Below are positions 1 to 8,176 of a stretch of DNA of 64,000 bases, piece by piece. The notes under the pieces are model-generated. The model had not been told where the DNA came from, did no database searches, and saw only the letters and a list, made by a program, of their open reading frames with translations. A program made the translations under genes and the position numbers. The DNA comes from Aeriscardovia sp. (GTDB lineage: Bacteria; Actinomycetota; Actinomycetes; Actinomycetales; Bifidobacteriaceae): contig JAFPUC010000008.1 in assembly GCA_017413255.1 (NCBI GenBank), forward strand, positions 1 to 64,000, written 5' to 3'. Every line of letters starts with the position of its first letter. Position 1 is the first letter of the stretch.

Positions 1-137
1 GGTTTCAAAGAGGCCAGGACGGCCTTTTCCTCAGAGGGGCTGAACTTTTGTTCCTTAGGCTCTTCCTCCAAAAGGGAAGCCTTTTCCCCTTTGGAGGAAG
101 AGTAGGAAGAAGCTGAAGAGGATCTCGATGCCGCCAT
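1..137 (-). CDS. N-terminal fragment of an unidentified protein
   Basis: An open frame starts at ATG 135-137 on the minus strand and runs out of the window after 45 codons. The visible N-terminus is rich in Ser, Glu and Lys (MAASRSSSASSYSSSKGEK, then SLLEEEPKEQKFS), so it looks disordered and hydrophilic with no signal peptide or membrane segment. It lies downstream of rph and galE in the same direction, about 100 bp after galE. No clear Shine-Dalgarno is seen before this ATG, so the start is uncertain. Too little is visible for a family assignment. Confidence 0.35.
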   Translation of the reverse strand, partial: MAASRSSSASSYSSSKGEKASLLEEEPKEQKFSPSEEKAVLASLK

Positions 138-237
138 GGCGGCAAAGGACGCCCCCGTTCCGATTCCCCCGGCCTTAAAGACTTAAAACATATCCATTTT
201 AAAGGAAAACGGGCATAAAACTTGAAGGGGGAAAAAG

Positions 238-1248
238 TTAGGAGCGCTCTTTCCAGTTCTCCACATCTATCCTCTTAGGGCCTGCCTGCCATGCCTGCCA
301 GGCGGAAGAAATGATGTCTTCCAGGCTCTTTTCGCTTTGCCAACCCATGACTCTTCCTATCAGCTCGGCGTTGCCTATAAGCATTGGGGGGTCCCCGGGG
401 CGCCTTCCTTCAATCTTTTCTTTAAACTTAATCCCCGTGGTCTTTTTTATGGCCTCTATTATCTCCTTTACCGACGTCCCCTTTCCGGTGCCCACGTTAA
501 AGGCGGAGTATTTTTTCTTCCCCCCGCGCTCCAGGTATTCGAGCGCGCATACGTGCGCGCGCGCAAGATCCTGGACGTGTACGTAGTCTCTTACGCAGGT
601 GCCGTCGGGAGTGGGGTAGTCGTCTCCAAAAATCACGGGGGCCTTAAATTCGGAGAGACGCTCAAAGACTATGGGGATGAGGTTTAAGGTGGAGGGATCG
701 GCGAGATCGGGGCTCTCGCATCCTGCCACGTTAAAGTAGCGCAGGGCGCAGAAATTTATCCCAAATGCCTTGGTCACCGCATTTCCCATCCACTCCCCGA
801 AAAGCTTGGTTTGGCCATAGGGGTTGATGGGCGCCATTTCCACTCCGAACTCGGGCACGATGTCGACCGGGGGCTCACCGTATACGGCGGCTGAGGATGA
901 AAAGATCATATTTTTCACCCCGCCGTCCTTCATGGCTTCAATTACGTTTAAAAATCCGCCGACGTTTTGCCTGTAGTAGAAGATGGGCTTTTCCACGCTC
1001 TCGCCCACCTGTTTTCTGCCGGCGCAGTGGATTACGGCCTTTACGGAGCACTCCTGCATAATTCTTTGCAGCTCCTGCCTGGCCTCCGGAGAGCAGATGT
1101 CCAGCTTGTAAAACTTGGAGCCCTCGGCCCTCTTTTCATCCCCGTAACTCAGATCGTCCACTATTACGGTTTCTTCTCCCTTTTCCTTCAGGGATCGGAC
1201 GATGTGGGAGCCTATGTATCCGCAGCCTCCCGTCACCAAAACGCTCAT
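238..1248 (-). CDS. galE: UDP-glucose 4-epimerase
   Basis: Cytosolic NAD-dependent epimerase that interconverts UDP-glucose and UDP-galactose (Leloir pathway and sugar-nucleotide supply). The 336-residue length is normal. The N-terminal Rossmann motif TGGCGYIGSH (residues about 6-15) binds NAD. A Ser-rich stretch SSSAAVYG (about 117-124) and YGQTK (about 144-148) give the catalytic Ser/Thr and the Tyr-x3-Lys pair of the extended SDR family. RYFNVAG and the C-terminal RRPGDPP segment are typical of GalE. The ATG overlaps the rph stop (ATGA), so the two are probably co-transcribed and translationally coupled. There is no functional link to rph beyond adjacency. Confidence 0.95.
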   Translation of the reverse strand: MSVLVTGGCGYIGSHIVRSLKEKGEETVIVDDLSYGDEKRAEGSKFYKLDICSPEARQELQRIMQECSVKAVIHCAGRKQVGESVEKPIFYYRQNVGGFLNVIEAMKDGGVKNMIFSSSAAVYGEPPVDIVPEFGVEMAPINPYGQTKLFGEWMGNAVTKAFGINFCALRYFNVAGCESPDLADPSTLNLIPIVFERLSEFKAPVIFGDDYPTPDGTCVRDYVHVQDLARAHVCALEYLERGGKKKYSAFNVGTGKGTSVKEIIEAIKKTTGIKFKEKIEGRRPGDPPMLIGNAELIGRVMGWQSEKSLEDIISSAWQAWQAGPKRIDVENWKERS

Positions 1249-1973
1249 GCCAGCGCCTCTCTTTGCTTGATTTGCAGTTCTTTATTTCCCTTGGATGCCA
1301 GATCGAGGAGGAAGGAAAGCTGGGAAAAGGAGAAGGGGGACCTTTCCCCGGTTCCCTGAATCTCTACAAACTCTCCGGATTCGGTCTGAACCACGTTCAT
1401 GTCCGTAGAGGCCTTGCAGTCTTCCGCATAGGGCAAATCTAGAACTTCTGCCCCCTCTACTATCCCTACCGACACGGCAGAAATCTGGTGCCTTATAAAG
1501 TCTTTGGCCACTCTGCCGTTTTTTAGGGCCCACTGCGCAGCTTCCTTGAGGGCAATCCATCCTCCCGTAACCGAAGCCGTCCGGGTGCCCCCGTCGGCTT
1601 GCAGCACGTCGCAGTCTATATATACCGCGCACTCCCCCATGGCTTCAAAGTCCACCGCCATGCGGAGGGACCTTCCTATAAGCCGGCTTATTTCCTGGCT
1701 TCTGGAATTTTTCCCGCTTTCCCTGGAATTTCGGGTGCCGGTGGCCCTGGGGATCATGGCGTATTCGGCCGTCACCCAGCCCAAGCCGGTTCCGGCCCTC
1801 CATGAGGGCACCTGATCTTCCCATGAAGCCGTACACAACACCCTGGTCCCTCCGCACTCTATTAGCACAGATCCCTCGGGATTGGCCGTCCAGTGCGGGT
1901 ATACCCTGCACGGTCTCAGTTCGTCAAATTCCCTGCCATCGGGTCTTTGAAAGTCTGATTTTATGCTGTCCAC
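1245..1973 (-). CDS. rph: Ribonuclease PH
   Basis: Phosphorolytic 3'-5' exoribonuclease that trims tRNA 3' ends with inorganic phosphate as co-substrate. At 242 residues it has the usual RNase PH length. The N-terminus RPDGREFDELRP and the segments GLGWVTAEYAMIPRAT, SRLIGRSLR (phosphate and RNA contacts), DCDVLQADGGTRTASVTGG and SVGIVEG are diagnostic. The start is a GTG at 1971-1973 with only a weak ribosome binding site. Actinobacterial rph is often followed by an RdgB-type pyrophosphatase gene, but here galE follows by a 4-base overlap. Confidence 0.95.
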   Translation of the reverse strand: MDSIKSDFQRPDGREFDELRPCRVYPHWTANPEGSVLIECGGTRVLCTASWEDQVPSWRAGTGLGWVTAEYAMIPRATGTRNSRESGKNSRSQEISRLIGRSLRMAVDFEAMGECAVYIDCDVLQADGGTRTASVTGGWIALKEAAQWALKNGRVAKDFIRHQISAVSVGIVEGAEVLDLPYAEDCKASTDMNVVQTESGEFVEIQGTGERSPFSFSQLSFLLDLASKGNKELQIKQREALA

Positions 1974-2017
1974 AAGATCAGTCTATAAAATGCGGAACCA
2001 AGTAACCTTAAAATTTC

Positions 2018-2746
2018 ATGTATACTTATGGAATGACCCGAAAAGTCTTAATAGCAATTTTTGAATTTCTCGTGGCTCTTTTTGCCCTGGGAGGCATATC
2101 CCAGGGGTATGTCGGAGGGCAGTGGGAAGAATTTTGTTACTTCACCTTCCAAAGCAACCTTGCAATCGCAATCGTGTTCATCTGGGAAGGAATTTCCACT
2201 TTAACCGAAGGCTACAGGCCATGGCCCTGGCTTAAGGGAATAGTGACTCTGTGCATAATCATCACGGGAGTTGTGGCCAACACCATCCTCCCGGCCCCGG
2301 ATTACGCCACGGAGTGGAAGGCCTTCGGCTTCATTCCCAACACAGCCCTCGTGCATATAACGGTTCCAATCATGGCTACACTGGATTTCCTCCTCTTTGA
2401 GCGCCATAAGCGTTATAAGTGGTGGTACCCCCTCACCTGGCCCCTTTACGCTTACTGCTGGTTCATCTTCATTTTGATAAGGGCGGCCATCTGGCCAAAC
2501 GCCGGAGTGGACCCAGGAAGCCACAACCCCTACCCCTACTGGTTTGTGGATATCCCCAAGATCGGATGGGGAGAAATGATCAAAATGATTATTTACTTTA
2601 CGATAGGCTTCCTTATTTTGGGCTACATCCTCTACGGCCTGGACAAAGCCCTTCCCCGCTACTCTGCAATTTCCACCATCCCCAAGGAGGAAAGGCAGAA
2701 GCTAAACGCTGAAAAAGAGGCCAAAAAACAAAAGGCCATAGGCTAA
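2018..2746 (+). CDS. Pr6Pr-type integral membrane protein
   Basis: A 242-residue polytopic membrane protein with about six or seven hydrophobic segments. The early motif FCYFTFQSNLAIAIVF and the later WWYPLTWPLYAYCWFIF / NPYPYWFVDI patterns resemble the Pr6Pr/DUF1624-like actinobacterial membrane family of unknown function. The C-terminus is a charged cytosolic tail (KEERQKLNAEKEAKKQ). An in-frame ATG at 2033 (MTRKV) is an alternative start; neither has a strong Shine-Dalgarno. It is transcribed away from rph across a 44-bp gap and ends just before a terminator, so it is probably a single-gene unit. The family call is from memory of motifs, and the function is unknown. Confidence 0.7.
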   Translation: MYTYGMTRKVLIAIFEFLVALFALGGISQGYVGGQWEEFCYFTFQSNLAIAIVFIWEGISTLTEGYRPWPWLKGIVTLCIIITGVVANTILPAPDYATEWKAFGFIPNTALVHITVPIMATLDFLLFERHKRYKWWYPLTWPLYAYCWFIFILIRAAIWPNAGVDPGSHNPYPYWFVDIPKIGWGEMIKMIIYFTIGFLILGYILYGLDKALPRYSAISTIPKEERQKLNAEKEAKKQKAIG

Positions 2747-2767
2747 AAAATATTCAGTACGGCTACG

Positions 2768-2804
2768 AAAGTTTTGCGATAATCTCTATTGCAAAACTTT
2801 TTTT
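2768..2804 (+). terminator. Rho-independent terminator after the membrane protein gene
   Basis: Perfect 10-bp inverted repeat AAAGTTTTGC / GCAAAACTTT (2768-2777 with 2791-2800), a 13-nt loop, and a run of seven T overlapping the 3' arm. It separates the membrane protein gene from pncB, which starts 17 bp later. Because the stem is A/T-rich at its base, it would also place a U-tract on the opposite strand. Confidence 0.75.
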
Positions 2805-2820
2805 ATTTGGACGGGAAATT

Positions 2821-4149
2821 ATGGAGTCGACGGCATTTTTAACCGACATGTATGAGTACAGCATGCTAAACGACGCCCTGTCTGACGGATCGGCGTTTAG
2901 AAAGTGCGTATTTGAGGTATACACCCGAAGCCTGGGGGCGGGCCGAAGGTACGGCGTGTTTGCAGGACTGGGCAGGTTGCTGTCGGCGCTGAAGGATATG
3001 AAGCCCACGGGAAAAGAGCTGGAATTTCTGCTTTCACAAAAAATCATTTCGGAAAAAACGGCAAAGTGGCTGGAAGGCTTCCGCTTCACGGGAACTTTGC
3101 GCTCCTTTTTGGAGGGGGACATGTATTTCCCCCTCTCTCCGGTAATGCAGGTGGAATCCAGTTACGCGGAAGGGCTGCTTTTAGAGACGCTTTCCCTGTC
3201 TATATTGAATTACGATTCGGCCGTGGCAAGCGCGGCGTGCAGGATGAGCCATGTAAACCCCAAAAGGCCGTGTTACGAAATGGGAAGCAGGAGGATGAAC
3301 GAGTGGGCGGCGGTGGCCGCCGCCAGGGCTGCGATAGTTGGAGGCTTTGAAGGGACGTCCAATATGGAGGCGGGGCTTCTCTACGGCATCCCGCTTATAG
3401 GAACCAGCGCCCACAGTTTTACCCTCGTGCACGACTCGGAAAAGCAGGCCTTTGAAGCGCAGTTTAAAAACAATAAGGATTCCACTTTCCTTGTGGATAC
3501 CTTTGACGTCAAAAAGGCGATAGCCTCTGCCGTAAAGATCGCAGGAAGGGACCTTAAAGGGGTGAGGATAGACTCGGGAGACCTGGGATCTCTTGCAAGT
3601 GAGGTGAGGGCCGAGCTCGACGCTCTCGGCGCATCTTCTACCAAGATTACAGTCACAGGAGACCTTGACGAGTACGCCCTGCTTTCTTTAAATTCCGCGC
3701 CCGTTGACGCCTGCGGCATAGGCACAAGGCTGGTCACGGGTTCAGGCATCCCCACAAGCCAGATGGTCTACAAGCTCGTTGAAAGGGAAGACAAAAACGG
3801 GAAAATGCAGCCCGTTTCAAAAAAGAGCGCGGGGAAAAGCACGTACCCTTACGCCAAATCCGTCTACAGATCCATGAAAGACGGAAAGTACATGGAAGAG
3901 ATCGTGGTGATGGGGAGCTTGGAGTGCAAAGAAAAGTGGGAAAAGTCCCATATGGAAAAAGACAACCTCGTCCCCATGCTCCACGTCGTGGCAGAAGAGG
4001 GGAAGCCCAAAGAGGAGCTGTGCGGCAAAGAGGGCCTTTTAAGGGCGAGGAACAGGTGCAGGGAGGAAATTAAAAAGTTTCCCGACCAGATTCTCTCCCT
4101 CTCCCCCGGAGAGCCTGTAATTGAGACCCAAATGCTGCGCGCGCGTTAA
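2821..4149 (+). CDS. pncB: Nicotinate phosphoribosyltransferase
   Basis: Makes nicotinate mononucleotide from nicotinate, PRPP and ATP: the first step of NAD salvage from niacin. The 442 residues match the family. N-terminal LTDMYEYSML matches the conserved LtDlYqltM region, FAGLGRLL follows, and the core holds NPKRPCYEMGSRRMNEW (with the phosphorylated-His region altered), GGFEGTSNMEAG and GIPLIGTSAHSFTL, followed by VRIDSGDLGSLA and GIGTRLVTGSG, which hold phosphate-binding loops. It follows a terminator closely, so its promoter must overlap or lie within the 17 bp and the terminator. It converges with the DUF3039 gene, with a 4-base tail overlap. Confidence 0.93.
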   Translation: MESTAFLTDMYEYSMLNDALSDGSAFRKCVFEVYTRSLGAGRRYGVFAGLGRLLSALKDMKPTGKELEFLLSQKIISEKTAKWLEGFRFTGTLRSFLEGDMYFPLSPVMQVESSYAEGLLLETLSLSILNYDSAVASAACRMSHVNPKRPCYEMGSRRMNEWAAVAAARAAIVGGFEGTSNMEAGLLYGIPLIGTSAHSFTLVHDSEKQAFEAQFKNNKDSTFLVDTFDVKKAIASAVKIAGRDLKGVRIDSGDLGSLASEVRAELDALGASSTKITVTGDLDEYALLSLNSAPVDACGIGTRLVTGSGIPTSQMVYKLVEREDKNGKMQPVSKKSAGKSTYPYAKSVYRSMKDGKYMEEIVVMGSLECKEKWEKSHMEKDNLVPMLHVVAEEGKPKEELCGKEGLLRARNRCREEIKKFPDQILSLSPGEPVIETQMLRAR

Positions 4150-4412
4150 TTTTGCGGGTCCGAAGAGAGGGAATTGTAGATTCTCTGGCACTCGGGGCAG
4201 ATAGGCCCTCCCCTGTAGGGCTTTGGAATCCATATTTTTCCGCAAAGCGCCACCACGGGCTTTCCGGATTTCGCTTTTTGGAGCTCTTCTTTTGAGACGT
4301 AGTGCGCGAACTTTTCGGAAGCGAAATCCCCTGTAGCCGCGCCGTCTTCTTCGGTCTTTGCTTCAGATTTCTCTTTTACCGCCGTAGAGGGAGATTTATC
4401 AGTTATCATCAT
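4146..4412 (-). CDS. DUF3039 family protein
   Basis: An 88-residue small protein matching DUF3039, a family largely restricted to Actinobacteria. The conserved half is C-terminal: EKFAHYVSKEEL, GKPVVALCGKIWIP and GPICPECQRIY. The Cys in ALCG and the CPEC pair probably bind zinc. The N-terminal 30 residues are charged and low-complexity. Function is unknown. It overlaps the end of pncB tail-to-tail by 4 bases and diverges from the SepIVA-like gene across a 64-bp gap that must hold promoters for both directions. It is useful mainly as a lineage marker. Confidence 0.85.
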   Translation of the reverse strand: MMITDKSPSTAVKEKSEAKTEEDGAATGDFASEKFAHYVSKEELQKAKSGKPVVALCGKIWIPKPYRGGPICPECQRIYNSLSSDPQN

Positions 4413-4476
4413 GATTTGATCTTAAGGAAAAATATAAAATGGGTGTAGCTTTATCCCTAAGTTCAGGCAGGAATCT

Positions 4477-5052
4477 ATGGCAGAAGAGCAGCCCGGCGAG
4501 TTTAAAGATGTTTTCTCGCCTATAGACAAAATGTATAAAATCCTGGCGGATGCCAGAAGCGGGTTTATGGATCAAGATCTTGTAAAAGTGAGCAGATCTT
4601 CTTTGGAAAATCTGTTGGATGAGTTAAAGCAGGCCCTGCCCACCCAACTTAAAAGCGCCGTAGAACTTATGAGGAACGCCGACGCCCAAATGAGCCAGGC
4701 TTTGGCCGAGGCTCAAATGACCACAAGGAAAGCGGAAACGCAGGCCGAGAGAATAGTGGCCGAGGCTCAAAAGAGGGCAGATTACATTTCCAGCAATGAC
4801 AACATCGTAAAAATCGCTTCCCAAAAGGCAGATGCGTTGATGGCGCAAGCCAAGGAAAGAAGCGAGAGAATAGTGGCCGAGGCTCAAAAGAGGGCAGACG
4901 ATCTTAAAGCCTCTTCGCAGCGTTGGTGCCTGGATAACCTCCAAAGCCTTGTAGAAACCCTAAGGAAGTTGGAATCTACGACGCAGGGGGGGATAGAAAA
5001 CATAAAATTCAGGCAAAAACAAGATATGAACCAAAAAAATGGAGGCAAATGA
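4477..5052 (+). CDS. SepIVA/DivIVA-like coiled-coil division protein
   Basis: A 191-residue protein, almost entirely coiled coil after residue 45, rich in Ala, Glu, Gln and Lys. Its position directly upstream of DUF177, rpmF and rnc is that of mycobacterial SepIVA (Rv2927c), a DivIVA-related septum factor, and the composition fits. It contains an internal repeat: ERIVAEAQKRAD occurs twice (near residues 91 and 130), encoded by nearly identical DNA at about 4747-4780 and 4864-4897. Older annotations call such proteins ATP synthase subunit b-like. The start at 4477 follows CAGGAA. The last codons overlap the DUF177 start (ATGA). The role in septation is inferred from context. Confidence 0.7.
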   Translation: MAEEQPGEFKDVFSPIDKMYKILADARSGFMDQDLVKVSRSSLENLLDELKQALPTQLKSAVELMRNADAQMSQALAEAQMTTRKAETQAERIVAEAQKRADYISSNDNIVKIASQKADALMAQAKERSERIVAEAQKRADDLKASSQRWCLDNLQSLVETLRKLESTTQGGIENIKFRQKQDMNQKNGGK

Positions 5053-5600
5053 AAAACGAGTACAAGGTGCCGGTAGCGGCGCTGCTTAGAAATCCGGGGT
5101 CCCACCAGGAAGTGGATCTTGAAGTGAAGGCCCCGTCGGGAATTGGAGATTCGTTTTACGGAGTTAGGCAAGGGAGCCCGGTGCGTTTGAAAGCCACCCT
5201 TTCTTCCATAAGATCCGGCCTGGAAGCGGAGGGGGAGATCTTTGCAACCGAAGAGGGGAAGTGCTCCCGCTGCCTTAAGGACATAAAAAGGCCGGTCAAA
5301 GTGGAGTTTTCAGCTTTTATGCCCCTTGAAAAGGAAATGGAAGAAGACTCCCCCATGAGTTACCAGATAGACGAGGACGGAATATACCCCCTCTCGGGAG
5401 ACTTTGCCGATTTTGAAGGCCTGATTAGAGACGAACTGACCCTCCAGCTTTCCATGATCCGGCTCTGCAAGCCCGACTGCAAAGGGCTTTGCCAAAAGTG
5501 CGGAGCTAATCTAAATGAAGTTGAAAACCACTCCCACGAGCGCGAGGCGGATCCGAGATTTGCAAAATTGGCCGAACTGAAGGAACAAATGACAAAGTAG
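5049..5600 (+). CDS. DUF177 (YceD family) protein
   Basis: A 183-residue YceD/DUF177 protein, the family found next to rpmF across bacteria and linked to rRNA and ribosome metabolism (in plants, 23S rRNA accumulation). Two Cys clusters are visible: CSRCL (about residue 75) and, near the C-terminus, CKPDCKGLCQKCGANLN, typical of the family and probably metal-binding. The ATG overlaps the preceding stop by 4 bases, and rpmF follows after 53 bp, so the three genes form a translation-linked operon. Confidence 0.88.
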   Translation: MKNEYKVPVAALLRNPGSHQEVDLEVKAPSGIGDSFYGVRQGSPVRLKATLSSIRSGLEAEGEIFATEEGKCSRCLKDIKRPVKVEFSAFMPLEKEMEEDSPMSYQIDEDGIYPLSGDFADFEGLIRDELTLQLSMIRLCKPDCKGLCQKCGANLNEVENHSHEREADPRFAKLAELKEQMTK

Positions 5601-5653
5601 GGCTTTAGAATTACAATCTGAGAAGTAAGACCGAAGAAATTAAAGGAGTCAGA

Positions 5654-5842
5654 ATGGCGCTGCCCAAGTATAAGACCTCGCGTGCCAATATCCACACCCG
5701 CAGATCTGCATGGAAAGCAGATGCTACGACAACTGATAAATGCCCCAACTGCGGCAGGCCCACCCTTCAGCATGCGGCTTGCCCCTTCTGCGGCTATTGG
5801 CGCGGCAAAACCTACAAGGAAGCCATCAAGTACAAAAAGTAG
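5654..5842 (+). CDS. rpmF: Ribosomal protein bL32
   Basis: A 62-residue zinc-binding bL32 of the 50S subunit. The N-terminus [20 protein letters not shown] is typical of actinobacterial L32, and the zinc ribbon is formed by CPNC (about 34-37) and CPFC (about 47-50). A strong ribosome binding site AAAGGAGT lies 8 bases upstream. The gene keeps all four zinc cysteines (the C+ form). A terminator-like hairpin follows 17 bp after the stop, which would let L32 be made in excess over rnc. Confidence 0.96.
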   Translation: MALPKYKTSRANIHTRRSAWKADATTTDKCPNCGRPTLQHAACPFCGYWRGKTYKEAIKYKK

Positions 5843-5859
5843 GTATAGAGCTTCTTTGC

Positions 5860-5890
5860 CGCCACTCTCAAAGAGAGTGGCGTAATTTTT
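5860..5890 (+). terminator. Intrinsic terminator between rpmF and rnc
   Basis: Perfect 10-bp inverted repeat CGCCACTCTC / GAGAGTGGCG (5860-5869 with 5873-5882) with an AAA loop, followed by TAATTTTT. It sits between rpmF and rnc, only 20 bp before the rnc start, so it may act as an attenuator or partial terminator that lowers rnc expression relative to L32. Confidence 0.75.
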
Positions 5891-5909
5891 ATCTTCAGGA
5901 GGGCGGCCG

Positions 5910-6698
5910 ATGGCTCACAGCGTCAACAGGCAAAGCCGGGAGAAAGAGGGTGTGGTAGCCAGGCCCGTTGAGACTTTGAGGCTCTGGAGGCGCACCCTTC
6001 AGAAGCTGCCAGAGTTAACAAAAAAAACGGGGGTGGAGATTTCTTCCGACCTTCTTATGCGCAGCCTCACCCACCGCTCCTTTTCCCACGAGCACCCCGA
6101 TGCCCCCAATAACGAGAGGCTGGAGTTTCTGGGAGACTCCATAATCCAGGCAATATCCACCATTTACCTGTTCAACCACTTTCCCTTCATGCCTGAAAGG
6201 GAGATGAGTTCCCTAAGGAGGGCGGCTGTATGCGAAGAGGGGCTCGCCAAAATAGCTCTGGACATGTCTTTAGACAAGTTCCTGCTTTTGGGAAGGGGGG
6301 CCAGAAAAGAAGGAGACAGGCAAAGATCCAGCCTTCTTTGCGACGCTTTTGAAGCCCTGGTGGGAGCCGCTTTTGTAAGCGGGGGATGGGGGAGCGCGGA
6401 AAAACTTGCAGGAGCCCCGCTTAGAAAAACGATTGACGACAACCTAAAAAACCTTGAGGGTTCCAACCCCTATATGGATTGGAAGACTTCGCTTCTCGTT
6501 TTAGCCCGTTCAATGAATTTGGGAGAGCCCTCCTTTCCCACTTCGTTTGACGAAGAAAAAGACTGCTTTATAGCAGAGTGCACTCTTCCCTCGGGAAAAG
6601 TTTTAGCTGTTGGGCGGGGAAAGAAAAAGAAAACAGCCCAGGAAAACGCCGCCGAACTGTCATGCAGGGTTCTTAGGCAGAAAAGCGGCCTGTCCTAA
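5910..6698 (+). CDS. rnc: Ribonuclease III
   Basis: Double-stranded RNA endonuclease for rRNA precursor and mRNA processing. The 262-residue protein has the RNase III signature NERLEFLGDS (about residues 68-77), with the Glu and Asp that bind Mg2+, and the second acidic cluster CDAFEALVGAAF (about 145-156). A dsRNA-binding domain fills the last 75 residues (NPYMDWKTSLLVLA to KKKTAQENAAELS). The start is chosen at ATG 5910, after CAGGAGGGCGG. The N-terminal 35-40 residues before the catalytic domain are longer than in many homologues. cysS follows after 15 bp. Confidence 0.95.
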   Translation: MAHSVNRQSREKEGVVARPVETLRLWRRTLQKLPELTKKTGVEISSDLLMRSLTHRSFSHEHPDAPNNERLEFLGDSIIQAISTIYLFNHFPFMPEREMSSLRRAAVCEEGLAKIALDMSLDKFLLLGRGARKEGDRQRSSLLCDAFEALVGAAFVSGGWGSAEKLAGAPLRKTIDDNLKNLEGSNPYMDWKTSLLVLARSMNLGEPSFPTSFDEEKDCFIAECTLPSGKVLAVGRGKKKKTAQENAAELSCRVLRQKSGLS

Positions 6699-6713
6699 AT
6701 AAATTGGAGGCCC

Positions 6714-8171
6714 ATGGAAAAACAGACCCTTCACCTTTTCAACTCCCTTTCAAGGAAGGAAGAGGAGTTCATACCCAAAATTCCCAAAAAAGCGGGAGTG
6801 TACGTGTGCGGACCGACCGTGCAGGCAGAGGCCCATATAGGCCACATGCGCTCGGCCGTGGCCTTCGACATCCTGCGCCGGTGGCTGGAAAAGAGCGGAT
6901 ATGAAGTGAACTTCATAAGGAATGTCACAGACATCGACGACAAGATACTGAAAAAGTCGAAGGAAGCTGGGAAAGAGTGGTGGGCCCTGGCCTACGGGTT
7001 TGAAAGGAGCTTTGAAAGAGACTACAGGCTTTTAAACGTCCTCCCCCCCACTTACGAGCCGAGAGCCACGGGGCAAATTCCGGAGATGATAGAGCTTGTA
7101 GAAATCCTGCTCGAAAAGGGATACGCCTACTTGGCCCCCGCTCCGGGGGCCAAGGGTGCCAACGTCTACTTTGACACGGAAAAGTGGGAGGAATACGGCG
7201 CCCTCACAAGGCAGGGAAAAGACCCCCTTCCCGCCGAGCAGGAGGCGGGAGAGGGAAAAAAGCACCTCAGAGACTTTGCCCTCTGGAAAGCCCCCAAGCC
7301 CGGCGAACCCTCCTCTGCCTCATGGGACGCCCCGTTCGGAAAGGGGAGGCCCGGCTGGCACCTTGAGTGCTCCGCCATGAGCCACAGGTTCCTCGGAGGG
7401 GATTTTGACATCCACGGAGGGGGCCTGGATCTCAGGTTCCCCCACCACGAAAATGAAATGGCCCAGTCTTTGGCCGCAGGCTGGGGCACCGCTTCCTACT
7501 GGCTCCACTCCGCCTGGGTCACCCAAAAGGGAGAAAAAATGAGCAAATCTTTGGGAAACGGACTTGCAGTGGGGCAGATCTGCAGCCAGTTTTCCCCCTG
7601 GGCCCTCCGATACGCCCTTGCCTCCGTCCACTACAGGTCCATGCTCGAGTGGGGAGATGAGTGCGGAAAAGAGGGGATGGAGGTGGAAAAGAGGATATTT
7701 CGCTTCAAAGAGGAGGCCGAAGATTTTCTCGGAAGGAAGGTAAGCGAAGAAGAAGCCGAGGCCTTCCCCGTAGAAGGCCTTCCCGAAAACTTCGTTTCAT
7801 CCATGAATTCGGATCTGAGCGTTAGTGGAGCTTTGGCCTGCGTCTTCGATTTAGTGCGCTCTTTAAATTCTTCCATGCGTTTTGCGGGCGGAAAAGAAGA
7901 GGGCGAAAGGGGGATTTTGGCCGTCTTTTCCATGCTCTCCGTCCTCGGCCTCTCCCCGCTCTCCGGAGCCTGGAGCCAAAAACGGGAGGAAGAAGATCTT
8001 TCCGTCCTGGTGGAGGCCCTTATAGAAAAGAGGGAAGAAGCCAGGAAGGAAAAGGACTTTGAAAAAGCCGATTCCATACGCGGCCTTTTGGAGGGCTGCG
8101 GCATCGCTTTGGAAGACAAAAAAGGCTCTACATCCTGGCGCCGTATAAATACCGATGAGGGGATAAACTAA
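6714..8171 (+). CDS. cysS: Cysteinyl-tRNA synthetase
   Basis: Class I synthetase that charges tRNA-Cys, cytosolic. It has 485 residues. VYVCGPTV near residue 25 carries the zinc Cys. AHIGHMRS (about 39-46) is the HIGH motif. WHLECSAM and GGGLDLRFPHHENE contain the remaining zinc ligands. KGEKMSKSLGN is the KMSKS loop. A C-terminal anticodon-binding helical region with EKREEARKEKDFEKADSIR follows. The full C-terminal domain favours CysS over the shorter mycothiol enzyme MshC. It sits between rnc and ffh, with ffh starting 5 bp after the stop. Confidence 0.96.
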   Translation: MEKQTLHLFNSLSRKEEEFIPKIPKKAGVYVCGPTVQAEAHIGHMRSAVAFDILRRWLEKSGYEVNFIRNVTDIDDKILKKSKEAGKEWWALAYGFERSFERDYRLLNVLPPTYEPRATGQIPEMIELVEILLEKGYAYLAPAPGAKGANVYFDTEKWEEYGALTRQGKDPLPAEQEAGEGKKHLRDFALWKAPKPGEPSSASWDAPFGKGRPGWHLECSAMSHRFLGGDFDIHGGGLDLRFPHHENEMAQSLAAGWGTASYWLHSAWVTQKGEKMSKSLGNGLAVGQICSQFSPWALRYALASVHYRSMLEWGDECGKEGMEVEKRIFRFKEEAEDFLGRKVSEEEAEAFPVEGLPENFVSSMNSDLSVSGALACVFDLVRSLNSSMRFAGGKEEGERGILAVFSMLSVLGLSPLSGAWSQKREEEDLSVLVEALIEKREEARKEKDFEKADSIRGLLEGCGIALEDKKGSTSWRRINTDEGIN

Positions 8172-8176
8172 AATTC

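Noticed and set aside
311-687. Plus-strand reading frames opposite galE
   Set aside because: They are shadows of the minus-strand galE codons; the GalE motifs are unambiguous.
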